Positions 43,449 through 51,173 of a stretch of DNA of 64,000 bases are shown here, piece by piece. Below the pieces are notes generated by a model, which had not been told where the DNA came from, did not search any database, and worked only from the letters and a program-made list of their open reading frames with translations. The position numbers were made by a program, and so were the translations under genes. The number at the start of each line of letters is the position of its first letter. Within the stretch, counting starts at the first letter, position 1. This stretch comes from Flavipsychrobacter stenotrophus (GTDB lineage: Bacteria > Bacteroidota > Bacteroidia > Chitinophagales > Chitinophagaceae), in contig NZ_PPSL01000001.1 in NCBI RefSeq assembly GCF_002954265.1, positions 1 to 64,000 of the forward strand, in the 5' to 3' direction.

Positions 43449-43583
43449 TCAATTTTCGGCTAAAGAGGTATTTATTTTGGCAATAACACAATGGATTTTT
43501 AATATTTAGTTGGTATTGTTTTTATACAAAATGAACCATTACGGAATAAAAGTTTTATCTTTTACTTACTAAAAGCATTGGCT

Positions 43584-44186
43584 ATGGATCAGCACTATCT
43601 TGTACCCCAGCAGCATACAGGACCATCTAAAGACTTAGAACACTCTGTAACCGGCGAATCATTGGAAGATGCAGAGGATTGGTTTATAGATGCCAAAGAC
43701 AGGATGCTGGATGTGAACAACTGGAAGAACTATGCTACCACTTTCAGCGCGGCTTTTGTGCTTACAGACAGCCATGGCAAACCAGTGAACCGCAGTGCAC
43801 ACAGGGGTGATCATATCCGCATAGATATTCCCGGGCCAGGGCCTGCCGCGGGAGGGGGTTACGATTGGGTGTTGATAGAGTCGGTAGAGTATGATGATTA
43901 CCCCGATGATGAACGGGAAACATTTGCTATGCGCGTACACCCCGTTGCGGATCCGGCAAAGGCAGCTGGTGCTACTGCCCACTTCTTTAGCGAACAGGCT
44001 TCCAGTACATTTGTGGTGGAGCGGATAGGTAAGTATCTGAAAGCGTCTTATCATGGCAGGAACGAGGAGATCAATAAAGAGGGTAGTGTATTGGATAATG
44101 TACGAAACAGCCTTGTGGGCTTTACCGCATGGCTGGGCATGTCTGATGCGCAATGGGCGAGTCTCATAAAGGGATTTTTAGAGTGA
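43584..44186 (+). CDS. conserved-looking protein of unknown function
   Basis: An upstream TTG at 43578 is also possible, but the ATG at 43584 is preferred (200 residues). There is no signal peptide. The protein is acidic, with SVTGESLEDAEDWFIDAKDR near the N-terminus, a beta-rich middle (FVLTDSHGKPVNRSAHRGDHIRIDIPGPG, DWVLIESVEYDDYPDDERE, FAMRVHP) and a C-terminal helical part (DNVRNSLVGFTAWLGMSDAQW). I do not recognise the family. It is a single gene facing away from fkbp. Confidence 0.75.
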   Translation: MDQHYLVPQQHTGPSKDLEHSVTGESLEDAEDWFIDAKDRMLDVNNWKNYATTFSAAFVLTDSHGKPVNRSAHRGDHIRIDIPGPGPAAGGGYDWVLIESVEYDDYPDDERETFAMRVHPVADPAKAAGATAHFFSEQASSTFVVERIGKYLKASYHGRNEEINKEGSVLDNVRNSLVGFTAWLGMSDAQWASLIKGFLE

Positions 44187-44200
44187 GAATTGGACAATCC

Positions 44201-44480
44201 GGCAATTTAACAATGCCCTGATGCAAAAAATAATCGGGCACGGGTTTGATTTAACTGGTTGATAATTAGTTGGTTAAGGAAAATGGGTATGCCCGATCAT
44301 GCCCGATTGGTGAATTTGGCAATTCGGCAATTTAACAATGCCCGACCTGATGCAAAAAATAATCGGGCATGGGTTTGATGTAATTGGTTGATAATTAGTT
44401 GATTAAGAAAAATGGGTATGCCCGATCGTGCCCGATTGGTGAATTCGACAATTTGATAATTCGGTAATTTGACAATGCCC
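44201..44480. repeat. tandem repeat of about 125-137 bp, two copies plus a fragment
   Basis: Copies start at GGCAATTTAACAATGCCC (44201 and 44326), and a third start is seen at 44463. Each contains ATCGGGCA and, 70 bp later, TGCCCGAT, so each copy can fold into a long hairpin. Confidence 0.8.
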
Positions 44481-44557
44481 GACCCGACGTCATCCCGATT
44501 GTGGCGGTTTGAGTGCCTCAGCGTGGCAATCGTCAAGCGCCTAATAGCGGATTTTTT

Positions 44558-44634
44558 TCATCGGGCGTTACAAACCTACCTACCGGCAGGCAGGCGCCCT
44601 GCCGGTGAATCCTCGTTACAAACGAGGATCAATG
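44558..44634 (+). repeat. dispersed GC-rich repeat, copy 2
   Basis: GGGCGTTACAAAC, CCTGCCGGTG and CCTCGTTACAAACGAGG in the same order as the copies at 26301-26371 (minus) and 45126-45249. Confidence 0.8.
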
Positions 44635-44647
44635 TTTAATTTTTTTT

Positions 44648-44794
44648 GAAAAGTGGCAGTTTTTCGTAAAAGTGGCAGTTTTGTGTTAGTAGTTTCAGTT
44701 GTATGTGTGGATGGGTAAGGTTTTTGACGGATTTTAACAAACTGCTACTATCTGCCACTTCCTGCCACTTTCTGCCACATGGTGCCAGTTTTAG
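44648..44794. repeat. structured element U1: 10-bp phased CTGCCAC array with facing GTGGCAG words
   Basis: GTGGCAG occurs at 44653 and 44672. On the other side the complementary word lies at 44742 (CTGCTAC, one change), 44752, 44762 and 44772, exactly 10 bp apart. TGGGTAAGG sits between the arms at 44712. A 10-bp period excludes a simple protein-coding repeat. Confidence 0.8.
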
Positions 44795-44930
44795 TTTATG
44801 TTGTTGATTTGCTCAGTCGATGAGGAGACGCAATTATGCGTCTCTACCAGAGTTGTCACTTGTTGTTATCTGGCTGCTGTGGGAACGAGGGGTGACATAA
44901 CGTATCTACGAACACCAATTTTTGTAAGAC

Positions 44931-45078
44931 TTTTCCAGTGGAAGTTTTTTCTTGTTTGCGGAAGTTTTGTTTCGTGTGTTTTGGTTGTATTGTGCCGTGG
45001 GTAAGGGTTTCGTGGCGTTCTAACAAATTTCACAAAACTTCCACTTTCTTCCACTTTTTTCCGGTTTCTTCCACTTTT
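44931..45078. repeat. structured element U2: 10-bp phased CTTCCAC array with facing GTGGAAG words
   Basis: GTGGAAG at 44938 and GCGGAAG at 44958 face CTTCCAC at 45038, 45048 and 45068, with a variant (TTTCCGG) at 45058, again at exact 10-bp steps. TGGGTAAGG sits between at 44998. The middle 45 bp (GTTGTAT to TAACAAA) resemble U1, but every word differs from U1 at the same base on both arms. Confidence 0.8.
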
Positions 45079-45125
45079 TCGTGCCTCGTTTCTAAAGAGG
45101 TTTACATGTTGGTATTTGTATGGGT

Positions 45126-45249
45126 AATGACGGCATTGTAAACGCCCCGCCGGGCAGATCCTCGTAACAAACGAGGACCAGGATAGGTAGTGACGGGCGT
45201 TGTGAACGCCCTGCCGGTGGATCCTCGTTACAAAGGAGGATCAGGATAG
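45126..45249 (+). repeat. dispersed GC-rich repeat, copies 3 and 4 in tandem
   Basis: Two units of about 62 bp (45126-45186 and 45188-45249), each with GACGG(G)C-TTGT-AACGCCC, a CCGGG/GCCGG core, a CCTCGT-ACAAA-GAGGA hairpin and a GGATAG end. Confidence 0.8.
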
Positions 45250-45438
45250 TTTGTATAATATGGTTGCCGCAGGGCTGAAGATATTCAGCCCCTACGTGTG
45301 TTGCGTGTTTATTCATAGGGTTCATAATGTCAAAGAGCGTGTCGTCCCTCACCATGATAAACTCCTGGTAAACCGGAGCTAAGGATGACGAATTTGTATT
45401 TCGGTGCAAATTAATTCGGGAAATGAAATTCTGCAAAT

Positions 45439-45525
45439 AAACATATCCACAAAATTGAAGGCGCAATCGGCTGGGATTCACTGTGGGTAAGGGTTTGAGG
45501 TGGGTGATTTTCTGTGGATATGTTT
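45439..45525. repeat. inverted repeat U3 around TGGGTAAGGGTTT
   Basis: AAACATATCCACA (45439-45451) pairs with TGTGGATATGTTT (45513-45525); between the arms lies TGGGTAAGGGTTT, the same core as in U2. Confidence 0.65.
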
Positions 45526-45688
45526 TTTGGAGGTCGTCTGAACCAGGATTTTCCTGATGCCAGTTACATTTCGTCTAAAAGAGTTTTACTCTTTAATTGT
45601 GCTTCAGGTCAGGTAACTAAATGGATAATGCTTCTCAACTCTTTTTCCACAAACGGCAAAAAAGATATTTAAATATGCGCACTTTAAT

Positions 45689-45696
45689 TATTTTTG
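45689..45696 (+). promoter_or_regulatory. -7 box upstream of small exported protein gene
   Basis: TATTTTTG, 59 bp before the ATG at 45755. Confidence 0.5.
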
Positions 45697-45754
45697 TTGG
45701 AACTTGATGGCTGAATGGTTTTTAGCCATGGTAAACTTACCAAATACACACACA

Positions 45755-46198
45755 ATGATCAAACACATACTTGCCCTTTGTCTTGTTTTTCTTTGCATTG
45801 CTTCGGCCCAGGGACAGACGTTGCGTATAAGAAGCAACAGCGTTGAGAACCTGCACATTGTAGCCGTTGGTATAGATAAGGATGGCCATACCACTACGCG
45901 TATGTTGTATGACTTTACCGGTGATCATTACCAGCGTCTGAGTTTGTTTGAAGAGAAGTATGGTTATGATTATTTCCACAATAAGGAAATGAAGCATGAG
46001 GGTCTTGATCCTACCTGCCGCTGGACCAAGTTGATGATCTACGATGCGAGCAATACCATCTACGACACTATAGATATTACCAAGGCCGATAATAAGGTGC
46101 ATATTGGCCATGCCGCCATATGGGCTAAGATCAAGATCCGCCGTGAAAGGGATTATATCCTTACTGATGTGATCATCAATGATGATATTGATGGATAG
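45755..46198 (+). CDS. small exported protein of unknown function
   Basis: The ATG at 45755 starts a signal peptide (MIKHILALCLVFLCIASAQG); the longer frame from 45704 does not. The 147-residue product has a single beta-rich domain (LRIRSNSVENLHIVAVGID, RMLYDFTGDHYQRLSLFEE, IWAKIKIRRERDYILTDVI). I do not recognise the family. Its own terminator follows at once. Confidence 0.75.
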   Translation: MIKHILALCLVFLCIASAQGQTLRIRSNSVENLHIVAVGIDKDGHTTTRMLYDFTGDHYQRLSLFEEKYGYDYFHNKEMKHEGLDPTCRWTKLMIYDASNTIYDTIDITKADNKVHIGHAAIWAKIKIRRERDYILTDVIINDDIDG

Positions 46199-46218
46199 TA
46201 TTTACTAAATGATATTTG

Positions 46219-46250
46219 AAACGCCCGCTCTTATGAGCGGGCGTTTTTTG
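46219..46250 (+). terminator. terminator after small exported protein gene
   Basis: 12-bp stem (AAACGCCCGCTC) with loop TTAT and six T. Confidence 0.92.
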
Positions 46251-46319
46251 ATTTCAGAAGTTTCAATTTTATTTATTTATGTAAAACTAGATTTTCTTCT
46301 ACTACTGTTACCTAATGAA

Positions 46320-48674
46320 TCAATGCTGTTTTGCTAGATCGGGATACAATCTATTTAGTTTTGTAAGTTCGTCTTGTGCATCAATTCTACGATAAATATC
46401 ACTCAATGCTTTAAAGCAATGGATAGATCGTTTTGTTGTTTTCAGTGTTTCCTTTAAATCTGCAATTGCAACATCAACTTTGTGGTTAATGAAGTACTCA
46501 TATTCACTAGACATTGCAGTGTGAAATTCATCTTTTCTTTTATCCACATTTTTGGCAGTCCTCTCTAACAGCTCTTTTAAGGTCAGTTTTTCATCACTAT
46601 TTAAATCAGATTTCCTTACCAAGCACTTGAAATATGCATTAATGTGATGTATGTTTGATTTTGACTTTTTGAAATTTTCTTCAGCTAAATTCAAAGCTTT
46701 TGAATAGAAACCTTGTCGCAAATAAACACTAACTAGTTCACGTTTGCTTCTTGAGTGATTTGGGTCGCTTGATAATACTTTTGTGAAATATTCTTCTGCT
46801 TTTTCCATTTGATCTGAGTTTCTATAATAGAACCCCATTAAGAAATTATAGTCTTTTAGATTGTTATATTCATTTTCATTTATTTGAGTTTTAAAGTACT
46901 GAATTTCTTCAAAGAATTTGTCCTTATTACCCTTTCTGTGATCTTTACAGTAGGCAGAACACAACCAATATTTTGTTTCTCGAATAATCTGGCTGTCAAA
47001 CTTATTGCCAAACTGTAGTATTTGATTAGATAGGTCGATAACAGTGTCATAATTGCCCTCATAATATTCCCTAACAATAGATTTTAGAAAGAAAGAAGGA
47101 ATGAAGTATTTACTTGGAATGGGTTGTTTCGCTTTGATCATGCTTTCTAACGAAATTAAAAATTCAGAATAATCTGTATTTTCATTTAGTTCCAGAGGTT
47201 TTTGTAGCGATTTACTAACAAACTCTTTTAGATTAAGATTGTATTTATTTTCTAGTTCTAATTGGGACCTATTGATATAGTCTGACACAGATGTATTTAA
47301 TTTTAAATACTCATGCGTAGAACTGACATTATAAAATAAGCTCAAATCAAAGAGTTTTTGTAATGACCTGCTCACTTCTTCATTGTTTCCAAATATTTCG
47401 TAGATAATGTCATAACTAATAATTTCTATCTTAGACAGAGCAATTAATATTTGAATGCAAAGGGTATCGTCACTTAAGAAATCCAGTAGTGCTAAGACAT
47501 TATATTCATCCAATTCTTTGATATCACTGACAAGCTTTTTGGCTTCATGCAATGATAGTGACTTGATTAAATTTATGGCATAGGTAACTTGTCCGGGAAT
47601 ACCGTGTAGATGATTTAAGAAAAATTTAATATCATCTGTATTTAACTTAATGTCATAAGCGTGTAATGATTGTATGAATAAAGTTCGAATGTCATTGGGC
47701 GACAACTCATCAACTTGAAAAGATGCAATTTTTCCACTATCATTGGTCTGCCTGAAATTTGGTCTATATCTCGATATTAAACAAATATTAACCTGATTGT
47801 AAAAATCTTCATGACTCAATAAATCGTAGAACCAGGGAACAATAATAGTGTTAGGCAATATGATGCCTCCGTCGTCAACGATAAAAATGATTTCATTTTT
47901 ACTTACAAACTTTTTAATTAGGTCTTTTGCTATAGTTATTTTTGTTTCGAGAGTCTCCTTCGAAAAATCATACTTGAATATTTCTTTTGTTTTTTCTATG
48001 AAATTCAATTTGTAAATGAAATCTTCAATACTCTCTTTTGAGTTAATTGGAATGTATACAGGCTCGTACCATTTATCAATAATATTTGCCTTCATCATAG
48101 CATTTTTCAAAAATGTTCGTCTACCAATTCCATCAAAATAGCTATATGAAATCAAGCAGGATGGAATCACATTTTCTGCATTGTATAGTTTTTCCTCGAA
48201 GTTGCCCAATAGATTGTTTCTGCCAACAAATGAATTATTTATATTTTTTAGATGCGTGTATTTTTGGAAATCGGATTCCCTGAGCAACTGAGTGATTTTT
48301 TTTAGAATCAAAACCTGATTGTCGAAATACTGAATATTGTACGGTTTCTTAATCCAATTTGGAATTCTTTCGTCATTATAAGTTATCGTTTTATCGATAA
48401 TTAATGGGAAAATCCTCGATATCTTTTGTCTGTCTATTAAATGTTTTGCCTGCGAAATTTCCTTTTTTACCCATTCTGAATTTAATGCGTTATCAGAAAT
48501 GAACAATACAAAAACATCTGTTGATTCTAGGCCAGTAAAAATTTCATCTATTGATTTTTCTCCAGCTTCAAACGTTAATGAATCATAATGGCATCGATTT
48601 CTACCGAGTTGTTTAGCTATAATTTCAACAAGATTTTTGTCTGCACTACTGTGTGATAAAAACGCTTTTGCCAT
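46320..48674 (-). CDS. TIR-STAND NTPase-TPR protein, probable antiphage defence
   Basis: The 784-residue protein starts with a TIR domain (1-135: AKAFLSHSSADK, and W68-x3-E72, the likely NADase Glu, in SEWVKKEISQA). A STAND-type NTPase follows (about 145-460): FVGRN at 149-153, a P-loop position reading GIGRRT (182-187) with Arg in place of the usual Lys, Walker B FIVDD (D267-D268), ISRYRP as sensor, and HGIPGQ as the NB-ARC GLPL-like motif. The C-terminal third is TPR-like helices (FLMGFYYRNSDQMEKAEEYF). TIR-NLR proteins protect against phages by sensing a viral product with the repeat region and then depleting NAD. Single-gene, strongly AT-rich and flanked by repeat-rich DNA, it looks horizontally acquired. 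A defence role is inference. Confidence 0.87.
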   Translation of the reverse strand: MAKAFLSHSSADKNLVEIIAKQLGRNRCHYDSLTFEAGEKSIDEIFTGLESTDVFVLFISDNALNSEWVKKEISQAKHLIDRQKISRIFPLIIDKTITYNDERIPNWIKKPYNIQYFDNQVLILKKITQLLRESDFQKYTHLKNINNSFVGRNNLLGNFEEKLYNAENVIPSCLISYSYFDGIGRRTFLKNAMMKANIIDKWYEPVYIPINSKESIEDFIYKLNFIEKTKEIFKYDFSKETLETKITIAKDLIKKFVSKNEIIFIVDDGGIILPNTIIVPWFYDLLSHEDFYNQVNICLISRYRPNFRQTNDSGKIASFQVDELSPNDIRTLFIQSLHAYDIKLNTDDIKFFLNHLHGIPGQVTYAINLIKSLSLHEAKKLVSDIKELDEYNVLALLDFLSDDTLCIQILIALSKIEIISYDIIYEIFGNNEEVSRSLQKLFDLSLFYNVSSTHEYLKLNTSVSDYINRSQLELENKYNLNLKEFVSKSLQKPLELNENTDYSEFLISLESMIKAKQPIPSKYFIPSFFLKSIVREYYEGNYDTVIDLSNQILQFGNKFDSQIIRETKYWLCSAYCKDHRKGNKDKFFEEIQYFKTQINENEYNNLKDYNFLMGFYYRNSDQMEKAEEYFTKVLSSDPNHSRSKRELVSVYLRQGFYSKALNLAEENFKKSKSNIHHINAYFKCLVRKSDLNSDEKLTLKELLERTAKNVDKRKDEFHTAMSSEYEYFINHKVDVAIADLKETLKTTKRSIHCFKALSDIYRRIDAQDELTKLNRLYPDLAKQH

Positions 48675-48686
48675 TGTTTTTTATAT

Positions 48687-48694
48687 CAAATGTA
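48687..48694 (-). promoter_or_regulatory. -7 box of TIR-STAND gene
   Basis: TACATTTG on the minus strand, 13 bp upstream of the ATG. Confidence 0.65.
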
Positions 48695-49087
48695 TATTAT
48701 TATATTAGGGTTGTCTCGAATTGGGGAAAAGATTTTTTTAGAATACTACCTAATACATTTGAGAGCAATTAGGAACTAATATTTATGTCTAAAGAAGATC
48801 GTTTCAACGTTCGTTCATTAAAATTATTTACAGACCACTTCGAGTCAAATTGTGCTTTTATCTCGATAACATTCTTTTCACTTCTTCTCAGTTTCCATCA
48901 GGCACATTTTTCTACCCCTCCCATAAACTTTTACCACGACAGATACAATGTTTGCCGAAGGGTTTATAAGGGAGCGAGTTGGATTGTCTCAAAACGAATA
49001 CGTCGGGATGTTCGGGTCATAGCCCCGTTAAACTATTTCGTCACGATAGCGCTACGCCAATTCTCGCGACAGGTTGGATCTTATTGT
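48695..49087. other. intergenic region with degenerate dinB head copy and dispersed repeat
   Basis: AT-rich at first. It then contains a copy of the dinB 5' region (48915-48974) and ACGTATTCGTTTT in minus orientation (48991-49003). No real gene is visible. Confidence 0.6.
48915..48974 (+). pseudogene. degenerate duplicate of dinB-family gene 5' end
   Basis: These 60 bases align without gaps to 50583-50642 (promoter region and first 13 codons of the DinB gene) with seven differences by eye, all transitions. The ATG is changed to ACG. The match stops abruptly at GGGAG. Confidence 0.85.
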
Positions 49088-49119
49088 AAAAGCCTGCCCT
49101 TTTCGGGGCAGGCTTTTAT
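49088..49119. terminator. terminator between repeat region and NHL gene
   Basis: 12-bp stem AAAAGCCTGCCC with its complement, 6-nt loop, A run before and T run after. Confidence 0.85.
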
Positions 49120-49153
49120 TGTATTATCTAAGGAGGTTGCTGAAAAAGCCACC

Positions 49154-50485
49154 TTACTTTTCCTTCAGAATTTTATATGAGTATCCATTGATAGTTACAA
49201 TGTAAATACCTGCGTTCAGTGCGGTAACATCAATATTGATTTCTTTGCTATTGGGCTGTTGTTTGTAAACTACCGCGCCAAGCATGTTTGTAATTACTAT
49301 TTCTTTCAACAATTCTGTGCCACTGGTAATTACCAATCTATCGCTGGTGGGGTTAGGGTAGATGCTAATGTCAGCGCCTGCATGTTCAGCGCCTGGTATG
49401 CCCAGCGTTGGATCTTCTCCTATCACGCGAATACGATGGTTGACGCCATCTCCTATAAATATGCGGCTATACTTGTCTATGAAAATACCCTGTGGGAAGT
49501 TAAGCTTTGCAGCAACAGCGGGACCTTCGTCTCCTGTGCTGCCTGCAGTTCCTGTACCCGCGATGGTTGATATGGTATTTGTGCTCCTGTTTAGCTTACG
49601 TACCCGGTAATTATCAGCATCAGAAAAATAGACATCTCCGGAATTGTCAACAAATATATACTTTGGTGCTCTTAGCTGTGTAGCTGTTGCTGCAAGGCCG
49701 TCGCCATTATACCCCAAAACGCCTGTTCCTGCTATGGTGGTAATGATGCCTGCGGTGTTAATCATACGGATGCGGTTATTGATGGCATCAGCGATATAAA
49801 TATTTCCGGCGGTATCTGTACAAACACCTGCCTCGCGGTTCAGGCTTGTAGCTGTAGCTGCCACACCGTCACCGGTATAACCGGCACTTCCGTTACCAGC
49901 TATTGTGCTGATAATACCCGATGGTGCAATTTTACGGATCGCATTGTTATAATTATCCGCTACCAACACATTGCCAGTACGATCTACAAAAACACCTTGT
50001 GGTTGGTTCAGCGTTGCACTGGTTGCAGGGTTCCCGTCACCAGTGTATCCGGCAGTTCCGTTGCCTGCAATAGTAGTAATGATACTACCTACTTCGCTGA
50101 CGGTGATCTTGCGAATGCGATTGTTGTTCATATCCGCGATATATATATTGCCTTGAGCATCCAGGTTGACAGCAATAGGCATGTCTAGTTTTGCCGCAAG
50201 CGGTGATCCACCATCTCCGCTGAAACCTGCAACACCTGTGCCTGCTATGGTAGTTACTATACCTGAAGAAGATACCTTGCGTATACGGTTGTTGAGTGCG
50301 TCGGCAAAATAGATATTACCTGCTGTATCTCCCCACACACCATATTGGGTGTTCAAATTTGCTGCAGTTGCGGGAGCTCCGTCGCCGCTATATCCTGCTG
50401 TGCCAGTACCGGCGTAAGTGTGAATGTTTTGTGCGGAAACCGTGCCTAATGAGCACATAAAAAATGCAAATAGCAGTTTTTTCAT
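49154..50485 (-). CDS. NHL-repeat beta-propeller protein with T9SS type A sorting domain
   Basis: The 443-residue protein has a signal peptide (ending TVSAQ) and six NHL repeats (about 20-350), each with a GTAGYSGDG-type loop and NIYxADxxNNRIRK strand, predicted to form a six-bladed propeller. A type A sorting domain (about 366-443: ISIYPNPTSDRLVI, VITNMLGAVVYKQ, LNAGIYIVTI) ends the protein, so it should be exported by T9SS. Such propellers usually bind proteins or carbohydrates; no catalytic site is visible. Confidence 0.9.
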   Translation of the reverse strand: MKKLLFAFFMCSLGTVSAQNIHTYAGTGTAGYSGDGAPATAANLNTQYGVWGDTAGNIYFADALNNRIRKVSSSGIVTTIAGTGVAGFSGDGGSPLAAKLDMPIAVNLDAQGNIYIADMNNNRIRKITVSEVGSIITTIAGNGTAGYTGDGNPATSATLNQPQGVFVDRTGNVLVADNYNNAIRKIAPSGIISTIAGNGSAGYTGDGVAATATSLNREAGVCTDTAGNIYIADAINNRIRMINTAGIITTIAGTGVLGYNGDGLAATATQLRAPKYIFVDNSGDVYFSDADNYRVRKLNRSTNTISTIAGTGTAGSTGDEGPAVAAKLNFPQGIFIDKYSRIFIGDGVNHRIRVIGEDPTLGIPGAEHAGADISIYPNPTSDRLVITSGTELLKEIVITNMLGAVVYKQQPNSKEINIDVTALNAGIYIVTINGYSYKILKEK

Positions 50486-50603
50486 AGTTATGAATTTTCA
50501 ATGAAAGTAGTAAATAATGTAAATAACCAAAAGTTTACTTTTTTTATCAGAACCAGATTCCAGACGGGGCATAATTTTTTTGCCCCTTTCATAAACTTTT
50601 GCC

Positions 50604-51104
50604 ATGACAGATACAATATTTGCCAAAGGATTTATAAGGGAGATGGATAATGAGACGGCTTCTACTAAAAAATGTATTGAACGCTTTAAGATGGAACTGT
50701 TTGATTATAAGCCACATGAACGGTCTATGATAATGGGGTACCTGGCGTTGCTTTGTGCTGAGATACCGCTGTGGATAGTGGCTATCATCAATGATGGCGA
50801 GATAGACCTAGCCACTTTTGAGCACCTGCACCCCAAAACTACTGAGGAAATAGTGCTGCATTTCACCGATAATGTGGCGAAGGCTAAAGAGGCGTTGGCC
50901 GGAGTGACAGATGGTGCTCTGGATGCTAAATTTGAATTGAAGGCTAATGGAAAGGTAATGGTGAGTGCTACCAAACGCGAACACCTGGAATCGACTATCA
51001 ATCATATGGTGCATCACCGCGGACAGTTAACTGTGTATATGCGGCTAAATGAAATATTGGTGCCTTCTATTTATGGGCCATCGGCGGATGAGAAGGGTTT
51101 TTAA
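50604..51104 (+). CDS. DinB family protein
   Basis: The 166-residue protein has the DinB four-helix features: an early metal-ligand His (DYKPHERSMIMG) and the late helix INHMVHHRGQLTVYMRLNEI with paired His, then VPSIYGPSADE. DinB/YfiT-like proteins bind a divalent metal and often act as thiol (for example bacillithiol) transferases; with bshC in the window a bacillithiol-dependent role is plausible but unproven. The promoter region and first 13 codons are duplicated at 48915-48974. Confidence 0.88.
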   Translation: MTDTIFAKGFIREMDNETASTKKCIERFKMELFDYKPHERSMIMGYLALLCAEIPLWIVAIINDGEIDLATFEHLHPKTTEEIVLHFTDNVAKAKEALAGVTDGALDAKFELKANGKVMVSATKREHLESTINHMVHHRGQLTVYMRLNEILVPSIYGPSADEKGF

Positions 51105-51173
51105 TTCGCCTACCTTAAATATTATTGTATTGATCTATATTCGTATCTGCCTCATCGTATGTGAGGCCAGTGT

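Larger units (their letters stand above)
44187..45688. other. repeat-rich non-coding region
   Basis: About 1.5 kb without a credible gene. In order it holds a tandem repeat (44201-44480), a dispersed GC-rich repeat (44558-44634), element U1 (44648-44794), a GAGACGCA/TGCGTCTC hairpin (44825-44844), element U2 (44931-45078), two tandem GC-rich repeats (45126-45249) and inverted repeat U3 (45439-45525). The small open frames in it are not supported. Confidence 0.75.

Noticed and set aside
44742-45078. CRISPR-like array of 7-base words
   Set aside because: Words are far too short and the spacers are 3 bp; helical phasing or a structured element explains it better.
44866-45481. Several 60-130-codon frames in the repeat region
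   Set aside because: They lie in U2, U3 and the GC-rich repeats, have no start signals, and conflict between strands. A remnant of an old coding sequence on the minus strand remains possible and is mentioned under the U1/U2 finding.
45439-45655. Chromosomal replication origin (TATCCACA and TTTTCCACA resemble DnaA boxes)
   Set aside because: Only two or three loose matches, no cluster, no AT-rich unwinding block and no origin-linked genes nearby.
48785-49180. 131-codon plus-strand frame
   Set aside because: It crosses the degenerate dinB fragment, a dispersed repeat and a terminator hairpin; its composition is not protein-like and no promoter is seen.
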